From contig JBGTLA010000132.1 in assembly GCA_041744375.1 (NCBI GenBank), positions 1 through 43,579 of the forward strand: a stretch of 43,579 bases of DNA, in the 5' to 3' direction. A program made the translations under genes and the position numbers. Shown here piece by piece: positions 8,434-15,775 of the stretch. The notes under the pieces were generated by a model. The model did not search any database. It was not told the origin of the DNA and saw nothing but the letters and a program-made list of their open reading frames with translations. Numbering within the stretch: the stretch's first letter is position 1; every line of letters begins with the position of its first letter. Origin of the DNA: JBGTLA01 sp041744375 (GTDB lineage: Bacteria; Actinomycetota; Acidimicrobiia; Spongiisociales; ZC4RG35).

Positions 8434-9690
8434 TCAGGAGTCGGTTCGGTGGATCTTGGCGCCGAGGCCGGCGAGCCGCCCGACCATGTCCTCGTACCCT
8501 CGGTCGATGTGATCGACTCCCTCGACCACCGTCGTGCCGTCTGCTCTCAAACCGGCCAGCACCACCGCCGCACCCGCCCGTATGTCATGGGCGAGCACCG
8601 GACATCCGGACAGCTCAGCCACCCCTCGGACGATGGCGTGCTGCCATTCCGTCGTGATGTCCGCCCCCATCCGCGCCAGCTCTCCCGCGTATCGAAAGCG
8701 GGCGTCGTAGATGTTCTCAGTCACAACCGACGTTCCCTCGGCGATACACAACAGAGCCACCATCTGAGGGTGCATGTCGGTGTGGAAGCCCGGAAACGGC
8801 AGCGTGGCAAAGTCGACGGCAACGGGCCGTTCCGGGCCCCGCACCCGCATCCAGCCCTCGCCCCGGTCGACGTCGACCCCACAGTCCTCCAGCTTGCGCA
8901 GCTCCATCCGGAGGTGACCCGGGATGCACCCTGTGATGGTCACGTCACCGCCGGTTATGGCTCCGGCCACGGCGTAGGTTCCGGCTTCGAGCCGGTCCGG
9001 CACGACTCGATGCGAGGCCGGATGGAGCCGCTCGATGCCTTCAATGTGGATGATGGCGCCGCCTTCACCATGTATCTGTGCTCCCATGGCCCGAAGCTGA
9101 GCGACCAGATCGATGATTTCGGGTTCGCGGGCGGCGTTGACGATGGTGGTGGAGCCGCGGGCGAGCACTCCGGCGAAGAGCACGTTTTCCGTCGCCCCCA
9201 CCGACGGGAACGGCAGCTCCACCTCGGTGCCGGACAGGTGATCATCGACATGCGCCACGAGCTCCCCGTGAACGAGCTCGAAACGCGCTCCCATACGTTC
9301 CAGACCATCGACGTGAAAATCGATGGGCCGGGCTCCGAGGTCGTCACCGCCGGGGAGCGCCACGCGAGCGGTGCCACAGCGCGTGAGGAGAGATCCGAGG
9401 ACCACGATCGAGGCTCGCATCTGACGCACCAGGTGAAGTGGCGCCTCGGGTCGAAGTTCGTCCGGGACGACCACAACCAGGTCGTGGCCTTCACGCTCCA
9501 CGTGGCAGCCGACGTGGGTAAGCACCTCCGACATCAGGGAAACGTCGAGTATGTCAGGAACGTTGGAGAGTCGATGGCGACCGGAAGCGAGGAGCATCGA
9601 TGCCATCTCTTTGAGAACGGCATTCTTGGCTCCGAGGACCCCCACGGTGCCGTGGAGGGCCGGGCCCCCCTCGACGATGATCTGGGCCAT
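8434..9690 (-). CDS. murA: UDP-N-acetylglucosamine 1-carboxyvinyltransferase, Asp-type
   Basis: Catalyses the first committed step of peptidoglycan synthesis, transfer of enolpyruvate from PEP to UDP-GlcNAc. It is 418 aa, matching E. coli MurA (419). Seen: GAKNAVLKEM with Lys22, GARPID, and GFHTDM with the catalytic Asp. The residue that is normally Cys115 is Asp here (LPGGDDLGARP, Asp116), the substitution known from Mycobacterium tuberculosis to prevent fosfomycin alkylation. The start is ATG 9690, because it places the active-site Lys exactly at 22 and a TACAAT -10 box ends 7 nt upstream. ATG 9699 overlaps that box. It heads a likely operon with the SpoIID-like gene. Confidence 0.95.
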   Translation of the reverse strand: MAQIIVEGGPALHGTVGVLGAKNAVLKEMASMLLASGRHRLSNVPDILDVSLMSEVLTHVGCHVEREGHDLVVVVPDELRPEAPLHLVRQMRASIVVLGSLLTRCGTARVALPGGDDLGARPIDFHVDGLERMGARFELVHGELVAHVDDHLSGTEVELPFPSVGATENVLFAGVLARGSTTIVNAAREPEIIDLVAQLRAMGAQIHGEGGAIIHIEGIERLHPASHRVVPDRLEAGTYAVAGAITGGDVTITGCIPGHLRMELRKLEDCGVDVDRGEGWMRVRGPERPVAVDFATLPFPGFHTDMHPQMVALLCIAEGTSVVTENIYDARFRYAGELARMGADITTEWQHAIVRGVAELSGCPVLAHDIRAGAAVVLAGLRADGTTVVEGVDHIDRGYEDMVGRLAGLGAKIHRTDS

Positions 9691-9697
9691 TGGGGGC

Positions 9698-9703
9698 ATT
9701 GTA
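9698..9703 (-). promoter_or_regulatory. -10 box of murA (TACAAT), leaderless
   Basis: TACAAT on the minus strand is a near-consensus -10 element 7 nt before ATG 9690. It overlaps the alternative ATG 9699 and so argues against that start. Confidence 0.6.
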
Positions 9704-9797
9704 CGGGACCACCACACTTTCCCCGGGTTCAGGGCCTCGCCTGGGAGGCCCCCGGTTGGCGTGACGCCGGCGGTGAGGGCGGGACCCCCACCCCCGC

Positions 9798-9803
9798 TAC
9801 GCT
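9798..9803 (+). promoter_or_regulatory. -10 box of rpiB (TACGCT), leaderless
   Basis: TACGCT ends 8 nt before the rpiB ATG at 9812, with no Shine-Dalgarno sequence between. It lies in the 121-bp divergent space shared with murA. Confidence 0.5.
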
Positions 9804-9811
9804 TGCATTCC

Positions 9812-10252
9812 ATGCGTGTCGCCCTCGCCTCCGACCATGCCGGATACGACCTCAAAGAGCACCTGTCGTCGTGGCTGACCGAGGGCGGACACGCCGTATA
9901 CGACCTAGGGACACACACCACCGACCCCGTCGACTACCCCGATTTGGCCGCCGCCGCCAGCCGAGCCGTCCTCGACGGGCGCGCCAATCGAGCCATCGTC
10001 GTCTGCGGGTCGGGGGCGGGGGCGTGTGTCGCCGCCAACAAGCTGAAGGGCATCAGGGCGGCGGTGGCCCACGACACGTACACAGCTCGTCAAATGGTCG
10101 AGCACGACGACGTGAACGTCCTCTGCCTCGGCGCGCGGGTCATTGGACAGATGCTGGCCGAGTCGGTGGTGGAGGCCTTCCTGGCCGCCACCTTCACCGG
10201 CGAGGAGCGCCACCGCCGGCGCCTCGAGAAGATCAAGACCCTCGAGAGCTGA
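9812..10252 (+). CDS. rpiB: ribose-5-phosphate isomerase B
   Basis: Interconverts ribulose 5-phosphate and ribose 5-phosphate in the pentose phosphate pathway. 146 aa, the family's usual size. Seen: MRVALASDHAGYDLKEHL with the Asp9-His10 pair, VVCGSGAGACVAANK, and HDDVNVLCLGARVIG. Cys65 sits where E. coli RpiB has its catalytic Cys66. The mycobacterial enzymes use a Glu elsewhere, so this is the Cys type. The C-terminal ~25 residues (GEERHRRRLEKIKTLES) match the helical tail of RpiB. A longer open frame upstream is antisense to murA and not coding. It converges on the thioredoxin-like gene. Confidence 0.93.
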   Translation: MRVALASDHAGYDLKEHLSSWLTEGGHAVYDLGTHTTDPVDYPDLAAAASRAVLDGRANRAIVVCGSGAGACVAANKLKGIRAAVAHDTYTARQMVEHDDVNVLCLGARVIGQMLAESVVEAFLAATFTGEERHRRRLEKIKTLES

Positions 10253-10274
10253 CGGCGTCTCGGAGGCTGCGAAT

Positions 10275-10889
10275 CTAAGCCGATTGGGCGGCGGCTTCGA
10301 AGATGGCGGTGACCCCGCCGATTCCCACCTTGCCAGGGACTCGTGCCACGACCTGGTTGTTGCCGTCCAGGACCACCCAGAAGGGCGTCCCCCGCATTCC
10401 GTAGGCCTGCGAAAGGGAACTCCCGCTGTCGTCGAGGATGAGGGGAACTTCCCAGCCTTCGTCGGCGAGCCACTTCTGGGGCGGCCAGTTGCCCTGCAGC
10501 CGGTTGGCCAGCGTGGAGATCGAATAAAAATCGACGACTTCCGGCTTCTGGCCTGCCTCGAGCCAATCGACGACCTCGGGAACCTCCGCCTGACAATGTG
10601 GGCACCAGTGGGCGAGGAACAGGACGACTTTCGGTCGCCCGTCGGGGGCGATCGTGACGTTGTTGCCGTCGCCGTCGGAGCCGGAGACGGTTGGGGCCGT
10701 CATCCCCATGGCCACATCCTGGGCGGGATTGTCGGGCATCATGGGCAGATTGGTTCCCTCGACGGTGACCTCACCGAAAGCGATGTTGGCATCGGTTTCG
10801 CCAGGGTTGACCGCCGAGATGGCAATGGCGATGACAGCGGCAAGACCGAGGACTCCTCCGACGATGCCTACCACCAACTTGTTGTTCAT
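10275..10889 (-). CDS. membrane-anchored TlpA/DsbA-like thioredoxin-fold protein
   Basis: 204 aa. One N-terminal hydrophobic segment (residues 5-26) anchors an extracytoplasmic thioredoxin domain. The active site is WCPHC (Cys96, Cys99), and a GTPFWVVLDG segment supplies the cis-proline. The CPHC dipeptide is that of oxidising DsbA proteins, while the surrounding AHWCPHCQAEVPEV fold segment is TlpA/ResA-like. An oxidant or a thiol reductase role is therefore possible. It starts 6 bp after the dsbB-like gene on the same strand, which makes DsbB its probable redox partner and favours the oxidant role. Confidence 0.85.
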   Translation of the reverse strand: MNNKLVVGIVGGVLGLAAVIAIAISAVNPGETDANIAFGEVTVEGTNLPMMPDNPAQDVAMGMTAPTVSGSDGDGNNVTIAPDGRPKVVLFLAHWCPHCQAEVPEVVDWLEAGQKPEVVDFYSISTLANRLQGNWPPQKWLADEGWEVPLILDDSGSSLSQAYGMRGTPFWVVLDGNNQVVARVPGKVGIGGVTAIFEAAAQSA

Positions 10890-10895
10890 GCTCTG

Positions 10896-11426
10896 TTACT
10901 CACTGGTTCGGGGGGTTGCGCTGAAGGTTGCCAACAGCACGGTCACTAGGAGAAATCCAGCTCCAGCCATGAATGGTATGGAGATGAAGTCGAAAATGTT
11001 CACATACTTGGCCGAACACGGATTGGCGGGGTCGCACGCACCGCTCTCCAGATTGGGGAACGTCTGCAAGAGATAATGCCACACACTGATTCCTAGTCCG
11101 ACCACAGCCAGGGGAAGTCCGTAGAGACGGATGGCGACGTCGCGCCGAATGGCCCCCACCAACAGGACAACTGCCAGCGGGTACATGGCGATGCGCTGAT
11201 ACCAGCACAAGAGACACGGCTCGAAACCGAACACGTCCGAGTAGATGAGCGAGCCCGCCATGCTCGCGGTGGCCACCACCCAGGCCAGCCATCGGGCGGC
11301 ATCGGCCAGCCCACGGCGGCGCTCGGGCCCGAGAACGAGCCGTGCCGCTACCACCACCACGGCCAGTCCGAGCGCGATCAGGGCCATGACGGCCGTGAAG
11401 GTGGCAAAGCTGAAGACGTCCAACAC
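10896..11426 (-). CDS. dsbB: disulfide bond formation protein B family
   Basis: 176-aa membrane protein with four predicted transmembrane helices. It carries the quinone-linked redox pair CLLCWYQR (Cys71, Cys74) and the second extracytoplasmic pair CDPANPC (Cys131, Cys137), the complete DsbB/BdbC set. It should re-oxidise a DsbA-like partner and pass electrons to menaquinone, which the cell makes (menA at the left edge). The partner is probably the CPHC protein immediately downstream. The start is GTG 11426; upstream on the same strand is tRNA-Glu, only 21 bp away. Most actinobacteria use a VKOR homologue instead, so DsbB here is noteworthy. Confidence 0.88.
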   Translation of the reverse strand: MLDVFSFATFTAVMALIALGLAVVVVAARLVLGPERRRGLADAARWLAWVVATASMAGSLIYSDVFGFEPCLLCWYQRIAMYPLAVVLLVGAIRRDVAIRLYGLPLAVVGLGISVWHYLLQTFPNLESGACDPANPCSAKYVNIFDFISIPFMAGAGFLLVTVLLATFSATPRTSE

Positions 11427-11447
11427 TCATCTCTCTGTCGATTGGGG

Positions 11448-11520
11448 TAGCCCCGACGGGATTCGAACCCGCGTTACCGGCTTGAAAGGCCGGCGTCCTA
11501 GACCGCTGGACGACGGGGCC
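11448..11520 (-). tRNA. tRNA-Glu (anticodon UUC)
   Basis: The 73-nt cloverleaf reads cleanly on the minus strand: a 7-bp acceptor stem (GGCCCCG with CGGGGCT, first pair G-U), D stem GTCC/GGAC, anticodon stem CCGGC/GCCGG around loop CTTTCAA (anticodon TTC), and T stem GCGGG/CCCGT around TTCGAAT. The discriminator base is A. CCA is not encoded. It sits 89 bp downstream of gltX, the synthetase that charges it. Confidence 0.97.
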
Positions 11521-11561
11521 GTGCCCGACCATGGTAACGCACGTCCCCCACCCCTCCTTCT

Positions 11562-11601
11562 GGCGCGGAAATCGTGCAGCCGGCTGCACGATTTCCGTGC
11601 C
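11562..11601. terminator. 40-nt near-perfect palindrome after gltX
   Basis: Two 19-nt arms (11562-11580 and 11583-11601) pair with a single G-U/mismatch and only 2 nt between them. It lies 8 nt past the gltX stop and 41 nt before tRNA-Glu. No U-tract follows on either strand. An I-shaped terminator or a processing site between gltX and the tRNA is likely; a protein operator is possible. Confidence 0.55.
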
Positions 11602-11609
11602 AAAGGCTC

Positions 11610-13025
11610 TCAGAGGCGGGAGCGGGCCCTGGCCAGGCGCTCCATCGACGTCGAACGCCCCAGTGCGGCCAGGGATTCGAACAACGGGGGGCTGACCGAT
11701 GAGCCGGTGACCGCCACCCGGATCGGTTGGAATACTTTTCCGGCTCCCCTTCCCAGCTGCTCGGGGAGCGTGCGCAAGGCAGACTCGATCGATCCCGTCT
11801 CCCACGGGTCCAAGTCGGTGAGCGCTTCCACCGCCAGATCGAGGACTTCGTCCACCCCCTTTTTGTCCATCACCTTGGCCCACGATCCCTCGTCGTAGCT
11901 GAGAGGTTCGACGAAGAGGAACATGGCTTGGCCCGCCGCCTCGGGCAACAGCTTGGTGCGCTCTTGGACGAGAGGAGAGAGCTCCTCGAACGTCTTCCAC
12001 CGTTCGTCGTCAAGACACCCAACCGAGTCCTCCACCAGGGGGCGAATGCGTTCGGCGAAGTCATCTGGGGCCATCGCCCGGATGTACTCACCGTTGAGCC
12101 ACGTGAGCTTGTCGACATCGAAGATCGCCGGGTTCTTCTGGACGTCGACCAGGTCGAACCGCTCGATGGCCAGATCCGGCCCGAAGATCGTCAGGTCATC
12201 TCCTGGCGACCAGCCCAACAAGGCGAGATAGTTGACCATCGCCTCGGGTAGGTAGCCCATGGCGCGAAACTCCGCCACCGAATCGGCGCCGTGGCGTTTG
12301 GATAGCTTCTTTCCGTCGGCTCCGAAGAGCAACGGCAGATGGGCATAGGTGGGAGGCTCTGACCCGAGGGCCCGCGCCAACAGAATGTGCTTGGGCGTCG
12401 AAGGCAACAGGTCTTCCCCCCGGGCAACATGGGTGATTCCGTAGTCGACATCGTCGAGCGTCGACGCCAGGTGATAGGTAGGCGTCCCGTCGCTGCGCAG
12501 GATGACGAAGTCGTCGATCGTGTCTGCCTCGAAACTGATCTCACCCCGCACGACGTCGGTGAAGGTGATACTTTCATCGGCGGGAACGGCGTAGCGGATC
12601 GATCCGGAGTCAGCCGGCGGCGCAATCCGGCGGATGTAATGACCGGGATGGCGCCCCTCGCCCTGCGCCCGGGCGCGGAGGGCGTCGAGCTCTGGGGGTG
12701 TGCGGTCGTCGTAGTAGGCGAGTCCGGCCGTGACCATTGCCTCTGCCGATTGGCGATAGTGGTCGAGGCGCGTGGACTGGCGGTACTCCCCGTGGGGTCC
12801 GCCAACGCCGACTCCCTCGTCCCAGTCAAGGCCGAGCCAGCGAAGACTGTCGAGGATGTTGGACTCATACTCGGTGGTGGACCGGGCCAGGTCGGTGTCG
12901 TCGATGCGGACAATGAAGGTGCCGCCGGTGTGACGGGCGTACAGCCAGTTGTAGAGTGCCGCCCGCGCCGTTCCCACATGGAGGGTGCCGGTGGGCGAAG
13001 GGGCGATCCGCACCCGGACACTCAT
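11610..13025 (-). CDS. gltX: glutamyl-tRNA synthetase
   Basis: Class I aminoacyl-tRNA synthetase that charges tRNA-Glu. 471 aa. Seen: the N-terminal Rossmann fold with RIAPSPTGTLHVGT (HIGH-type motif HVGT at 16-19), FIVRIDDTDLARST, the KMSKS-type motif KKLSKRHGA near residue 238, and an all-helical anticodon-binding C-terminus. Actinobacterial genomes usually rely on this enzyme plus GatCAB for Gln-tRNA; nothing here decides whether it is the non-discriminating form. Its ATG overlaps the stop of the upstream fumarylacetoacetase-family gene (ATGA), so the two are co-transcribed. A long palindrome follows its stop. Confidence 0.96.
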   Translation of the reverse strand: MSVRVRIAPSPTGTLHVGTARAALYNWLYARHTGGTFIVRIDDTDLARSTTEYESNILDSLRWLGLDWDEGVGVGGPHGEYRQSTRLDHYRQSAEAMVTAGLAYYDDRTPPELDALRARAQGEGRHPGHYIRRIAPPADSGSIRYAVPADESITFTDVVRGEISFEADTIDDFVILRSDGTPTYHLASTLDDVDYGITHVARGEDLLPSTPKHILLARALGSEPPTYAHLPLLFGADGKKLSKRHGADSVAEFRAMGYLPEAMVNYLALLGWSPGDDLTIFGPDLAIERFDLVDVQKNPAIFDVDKLTWLNGEYIRAMAPDDFAERIRPLVEDSVGCLDDERWKTFEELSPLVQERTKLLPEAAGQAMFLFVEPLSYDEGSWAKVMDKKGVDEVLDLAVEALTDLDPWETGSIESALRTLPEQLGRGAGKVFQPIRVAVTGSSVSPPLFESLAALGRSTSMERLARARSRL

Positions 13026-13786
13026 GCCCGAGCCAGAACCCGGTTGGCGAGGGTGCCGATGCCGTCGATCTCGACCTCCATGAGGTCGCCGGGCACCACT
13101 GGTCCCACCCCCGAGGGCGTACCGGTGAGGAGGACGTCACCGGGGAGGAGCGTCATGACCGCGCTCACGAATTCCAAGAGCTCGGCCACCCCAAACACCA
13201 TGTCGACCGTGAAGCCCGCCTGACGAACCTCGCCGTTCACCTTGGCGATGACGGCCAGACGCTCGAGCGGATCGAGCTCTGTCTCGATGGCGGGACCGAG
13301 CGGGCAGAAGGTGTCAAAGCCCTTGCCGCGTGTCCATTGACCGTCCCGGTCCTGCAGGTCCCGGGCGGTCACGTCGTTGGCCGCCGTATAACCGAACACG
13401 TACTGGGAGGCGTCCTCGGCCTTGATGTTGCGGGCCACGCGCCCGACCACGACCGCCAGCTCGGCTTCATGCTGGACGTTGTTGGTCCCGGCGGGGTAGA
13501 TGACCGGAGCGTTGGGGCCGACGACCGATGTCGCCGGCTTGAGGAATATCACCGGCTCCTCCGGAACCGGGGCATTCCTCTCGGCGGCATGGTCGACGTA
13601 GTTACGTCCCACGGCAACCACCTTCGAGGGGAGGACCGGCGCCAGCAGCTGCACCGAATCCCAAGGGATGAGGGTCTCGGTCGCCTCCCATGCCACGAAC
13701 GGCGAGCCCTGGTACAAGGTGACGCCCTCAGCCTCGGCGAGCCCGTAGGCGATGTCGTCGCCAGCCTTGAAACGAACGATCTTCAT
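13022..13786 (-). CDS. fumarylacetoacetate hydrolase family protein
   Basis: 254-aa FAH-domain enzyme. Seen: VVAVGRNYVDHAAE, PVIFLKPATSVVGPN, the metal-binding HEAELAVVVGR (Glu-x-Glu), FGYTAANDVTARDLQ, a GKGFDTFCPLGP loop and LLPGDVLLTGTPSGVGPV. These match the short FAH clade of acylpyruvases, oxaloacetate decarboxylases and 2-hydroxyhepta-2,4-diene-1,7-dioate isomerases. The exact substrate is not readable. No aromatic meta-cleavage genes lie nearby, so an acylpyruvase/oxaloacetate decarboxylase housekeeping role is more likely. The start is ATG 13786, where a TAACCT -10 box lies 7 nt upstream. It overlaps gltX by 4 nt, a pairing I know from other actinobacteria. Confidence 0.88.
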   Translation of the reverse strand: MKIVRFKAGDDIAYGLAEAEGVTLYQGSPFVAWEATETLIPWDSVQLLAPVLPSKVVAVGRNYVDHAAERNAPVPEEPVIFLKPATSVVGPNAPVIYPAGTNNVQHEAELAVVVGRVARNIKAEDASQYVFGYTAANDVTARDLQDRDGQWTRGKGFDTFCPLGPAIETELDPLERLAVIAKVNGEVRQAGFTVDMVFGVAELLEFVSAVMTLLPGDVLLTGTPSGVGPVVPGDLMEVEIDGIGTLANRVLARA

Positions 13787-13793
13787 GAGTCCA

Positions 13794-13799
13794 AGGTTA
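13794..13799 (-). promoter_or_regulatory. -10 box of the FAH-family gene and gltX (TAACCT), leaderless
   Basis: TAACCT on the minus strand ends 7 nt before ATG 13786. No Shine-Dalgarno sequence is present. Confidence 0.5.
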
Positions 13800-13825
13800 G
13801 GGGGCGGGAGTGAGCGCCCGTCCCC
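13800..13825. terminator. GC-rich hairpin in the fhs-FAH gap
   Basis: GGGGGCGGG (13800-13808) pairs with CCCGTCCCC (13817-13825) with one wobble, loop AGTGAGCG. It lies 122 nt downstream of fhs, directly upstream of the FAH -10 box. It is probably a late terminator for fhs. Confidence 0.35.
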
Positions 13826-13895
13826 ACACAACTCCGCCGGAGGAGCGACTCAGGACAGTGCTGAACAATTCGTTCCAGCCATCGACGCCAGTCCT

Positions 13896-13921
13896 GCGAC
13901 CCGAGCCGGGCCGGGGGTCGC
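13896..13921 (+). terminator. hairpin with T-tract, reading as a plus-strand terminator
   Basis: GCGACCC (13896-13902) pairs with GGGTCGC (13915-13921) around a GC-rich loop, followed on the plus strand by GCTTTTCTT. No plus-strand gene precedes it. It would stop antisense transcription before fhs, or act as a U-less hairpin for fhs on the minus strand. Confidence 0.4.
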
Positions 13922-13946
13922 GCTTTTCTTGTCGTGCGATATCGTC

Positions 13947-15710
13947 CTAGAAGAGGCCGACCACCTTCCCGTTGTCGTCGATGTCCACCTTGAGCAAGGC
14001 CGGGGTAGAGCCGAGCCCGGGCATGGTGCGCATCTCGCCCAATATGGGATAGATGAACCCTGCCCCCACCGATGCCCGCACTTCACGAACGGGCACCGTG
14101 AAACCGCTTGGGGCCCCCTTGAGGTTGGGATCGTGAGAGATCGACAGGTGGGTCTTGGCCATGCAGATGGGCAGGTACCCAAAGCCGGCTTTCTCGAAGT
14201 CGGCGATCTGTCGCTCCGCCAGCGACGAATACTCGACCCCCCCTGCTCCGTAGATCTCCCGAGCGATGATCTCGATCTTCTGGCGAATCGTCATGTTCAA
14301 GGGGTACAGATAGGCGAACTGGTTGGGCTCCTCACAGGCCTTGACCACAGCCTCTGCCAGGGCCGTGGCACCGTCCCCCCCCTTGGCCCAATGCTCGGCC
14401 AGCACCGCGTCGGAAGCCCCCGCCTCGAGGGCGGCGGTGCGAATGAGCTCGATCTCGGCCCAGGTGTCGGTCGGGAAGGAGTTGATGGCCACCACCACCG
14501 GGACGCCAAAGCGCTTGGCATTGCGGATGTGGGCGTCCATGTTGGGCATCCCCGCCTGCAACAACGACAGGTTCTCCTCCACGTACGCCTTGTCCAATGG
14601 CCTACCGAGGGCGACCTTCGGCCCTCCCCCGTGAGTCTTGAGGGCACGGACGGTGGCCACCAGCACGACACAATCCGGTTTGAGCCCCGAGGTGCGGCAC
14701 TTGATGTCCATGAACTTCTCCATACCCATGTCGGCTCCGAAACCCGACTCGGTGACGACATAGTCGCCCAGATGGAGGGCGAGCCGATCGGCCAAGATCG
14801 ACGAGTTGCCGTGGGCGATGTTGGCGAACGGTCCGGCATGGATGAATGCCGCTTGCCCTTCGAGCGTCTGCATGACGGTGGGGTGCAGGGTGTCCTTCAT
14901 GAGAACGGTCACCGCTCCGGCCACGCCCAGGTCCTCGAGAGTGAGCGGCTTGCCCGCCTTGGATGTTCCGAACACCACGCGGGCCACCCGCTCTCTCAGG
15001 TTACGGAGAGCCGAGGCGTAGGAGTCGCCGTCGACGAGAGCCAGAATGGCCATCAGCTCGGACGCGACGGCGATGTCGAAGCCGGTCTCACGGGGCCGCC
15101 CTTCGGCCTTGCCTCCCAACCCGACGATGACATTGCGAAGTGCCCTGTCGTTGATGTCTACCACGCGGTTCCATTGCAGGTTGAAGACGTCGATTCCGAG
15201 CCGATCGAGGCCGATGCCGGCCAACTCGCCGTCAGAGAGGCGACTCTCGTGGAACCAACGGGCATCGATGGCGGCGGCGGCGAGGTTGTGAGCGGCCGTG
15301 ATGGCGTGGATGTCACCGGTGAGGTGGAGGTTGAACTCGTCCATGGGCACGACCTGGCTGTAGCCGCCACCGGCGGCTCCGCCCTTAATGCCGAAGGTGG
15401 GCCCCATCGACGGTTGCCGGATGCAGGCGATCGCCTCATGCCCGAGCTTGCCGAGGCCCTGGGTGAGCCCCACCGTGGTGGTGGTCTTGCCTTCGCCGAG
15501 CGGCGTGGGGGTGATGGCCGTCACGTCTACGTACTTGCCCCGCGCCGTCGACCCGATGCGCTTGAGGGTGTCGAGATGCACCTTGGCCTTGATCGGCCCG
15601 TACGGAATCAGCTCATCAGGTTGAAGACCGATGCGGGCGGCTATCTCGGTCAGGGGTGTCAGTTCGGCGGCACGGGCGATGTCGATGTCGGCGGGCACCT
15701 GAGTGCTCAT
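13947..15710 (-). CDS. fhs: formate--tetrahydrofolate ligase
   Basis: Makes 10-formyl-THF from formate, ATP and THF, feeding one-carbon units to purine and fMet synthesis or allowing formate oxidation in reverse. 587 aa, slightly longer than the common ~557. Seen: ELTPLTEIAARIGL, the P-loop TPTPLGEGKTTTTVGL (68-80), RQPSMGPTFGIKGGAAGGGYSQ, and the LTGDIHAI and FANIAHG motifs. ATG 15710 has AGGAG 7 nt upstream. The open frame continues upstream only by running antisense through the TetR gene. A GAACGATGTTC palindrome at about 15753-15763 lies in its leader. It could handle formate or methyl-derived carbon released by the demethylating enzymes encoded at 20-34 kb (inference). Confidence 0.95.
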   Translation of the reverse strand: MSTQVPADIDIARAAELTPLTEIAARIGLQPDELIPYGPIKAKVHLDTLKRIGSTARGKYVDVTAITPTPLGEGKTTTTVGLTQGLGKLGHEAIACIRQPSMGPTFGIKGGAAGGGYSQVVPMDEFNLHLTGDIHAITAAHNLAAAAIDARWFHESRLSDGELAGIGLDRLGIDVFNLQWNRVVDINDRALRNVIVGLGGKAEGRPRETGFDIAVASELMAILALVDGDSYASALRNLRERVARVVFGTSKAGKPLTLEDLGVAGAVTVLMKDTLHPTVMQTLEGQAAFIHAGPFANIAHGNSSILADRLALHLGDYVVTESGFGADMGMEKFMDIKCRTSGLKPDCVVLVATVRALKTHGGGPKVALGRPLDKAYVEENLSLLQAGMPNMDAHIRNAKRFGVPVVVAINSFPTDTWAEIELIRTAALEAGASDAVLAEHWAKGGDGATALAEAVVKACEEPNQFAYLYPLNMTIRQKIEIIAREIYGAGGVEYSSLAERQIADFEKAGFGYLPICMAKTHLSISHDPNLKGAPSGFTVPVREVRASVGAGFIYPILGEMRTMPGLGSTPALLKVDIDDNGKVVGLF

Positions 15711-15752
15711 GGTTGGCTCCTGGGAACAGCGGCGGCCACCACCGTAGCGATT

Positions 15753-15763
15753 CGGAGAACGAT
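15753..15763. promoter_or_regulatory. possible operator palindrome upstream of fhs
   Basis: GAAC-GAT-GTTC is a perfect 11-bp inverted repeat in the 65-bp gap between the TetR stop and the fhs start. On the minus strand a TACGGT follows about 10 nt later and could be the fhs -10. The binding protein is unknown. Confidence 0.3.
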
Positions 15764-15775
15764 GTTCCCACCGGC

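Noticed and set aside
8389..10278. 629-codon plus-strand frame opposite murA
   Set aside because: Arg/Pro/His-rich low-quality translation antisense to murA; no family resemblance and no start signal.
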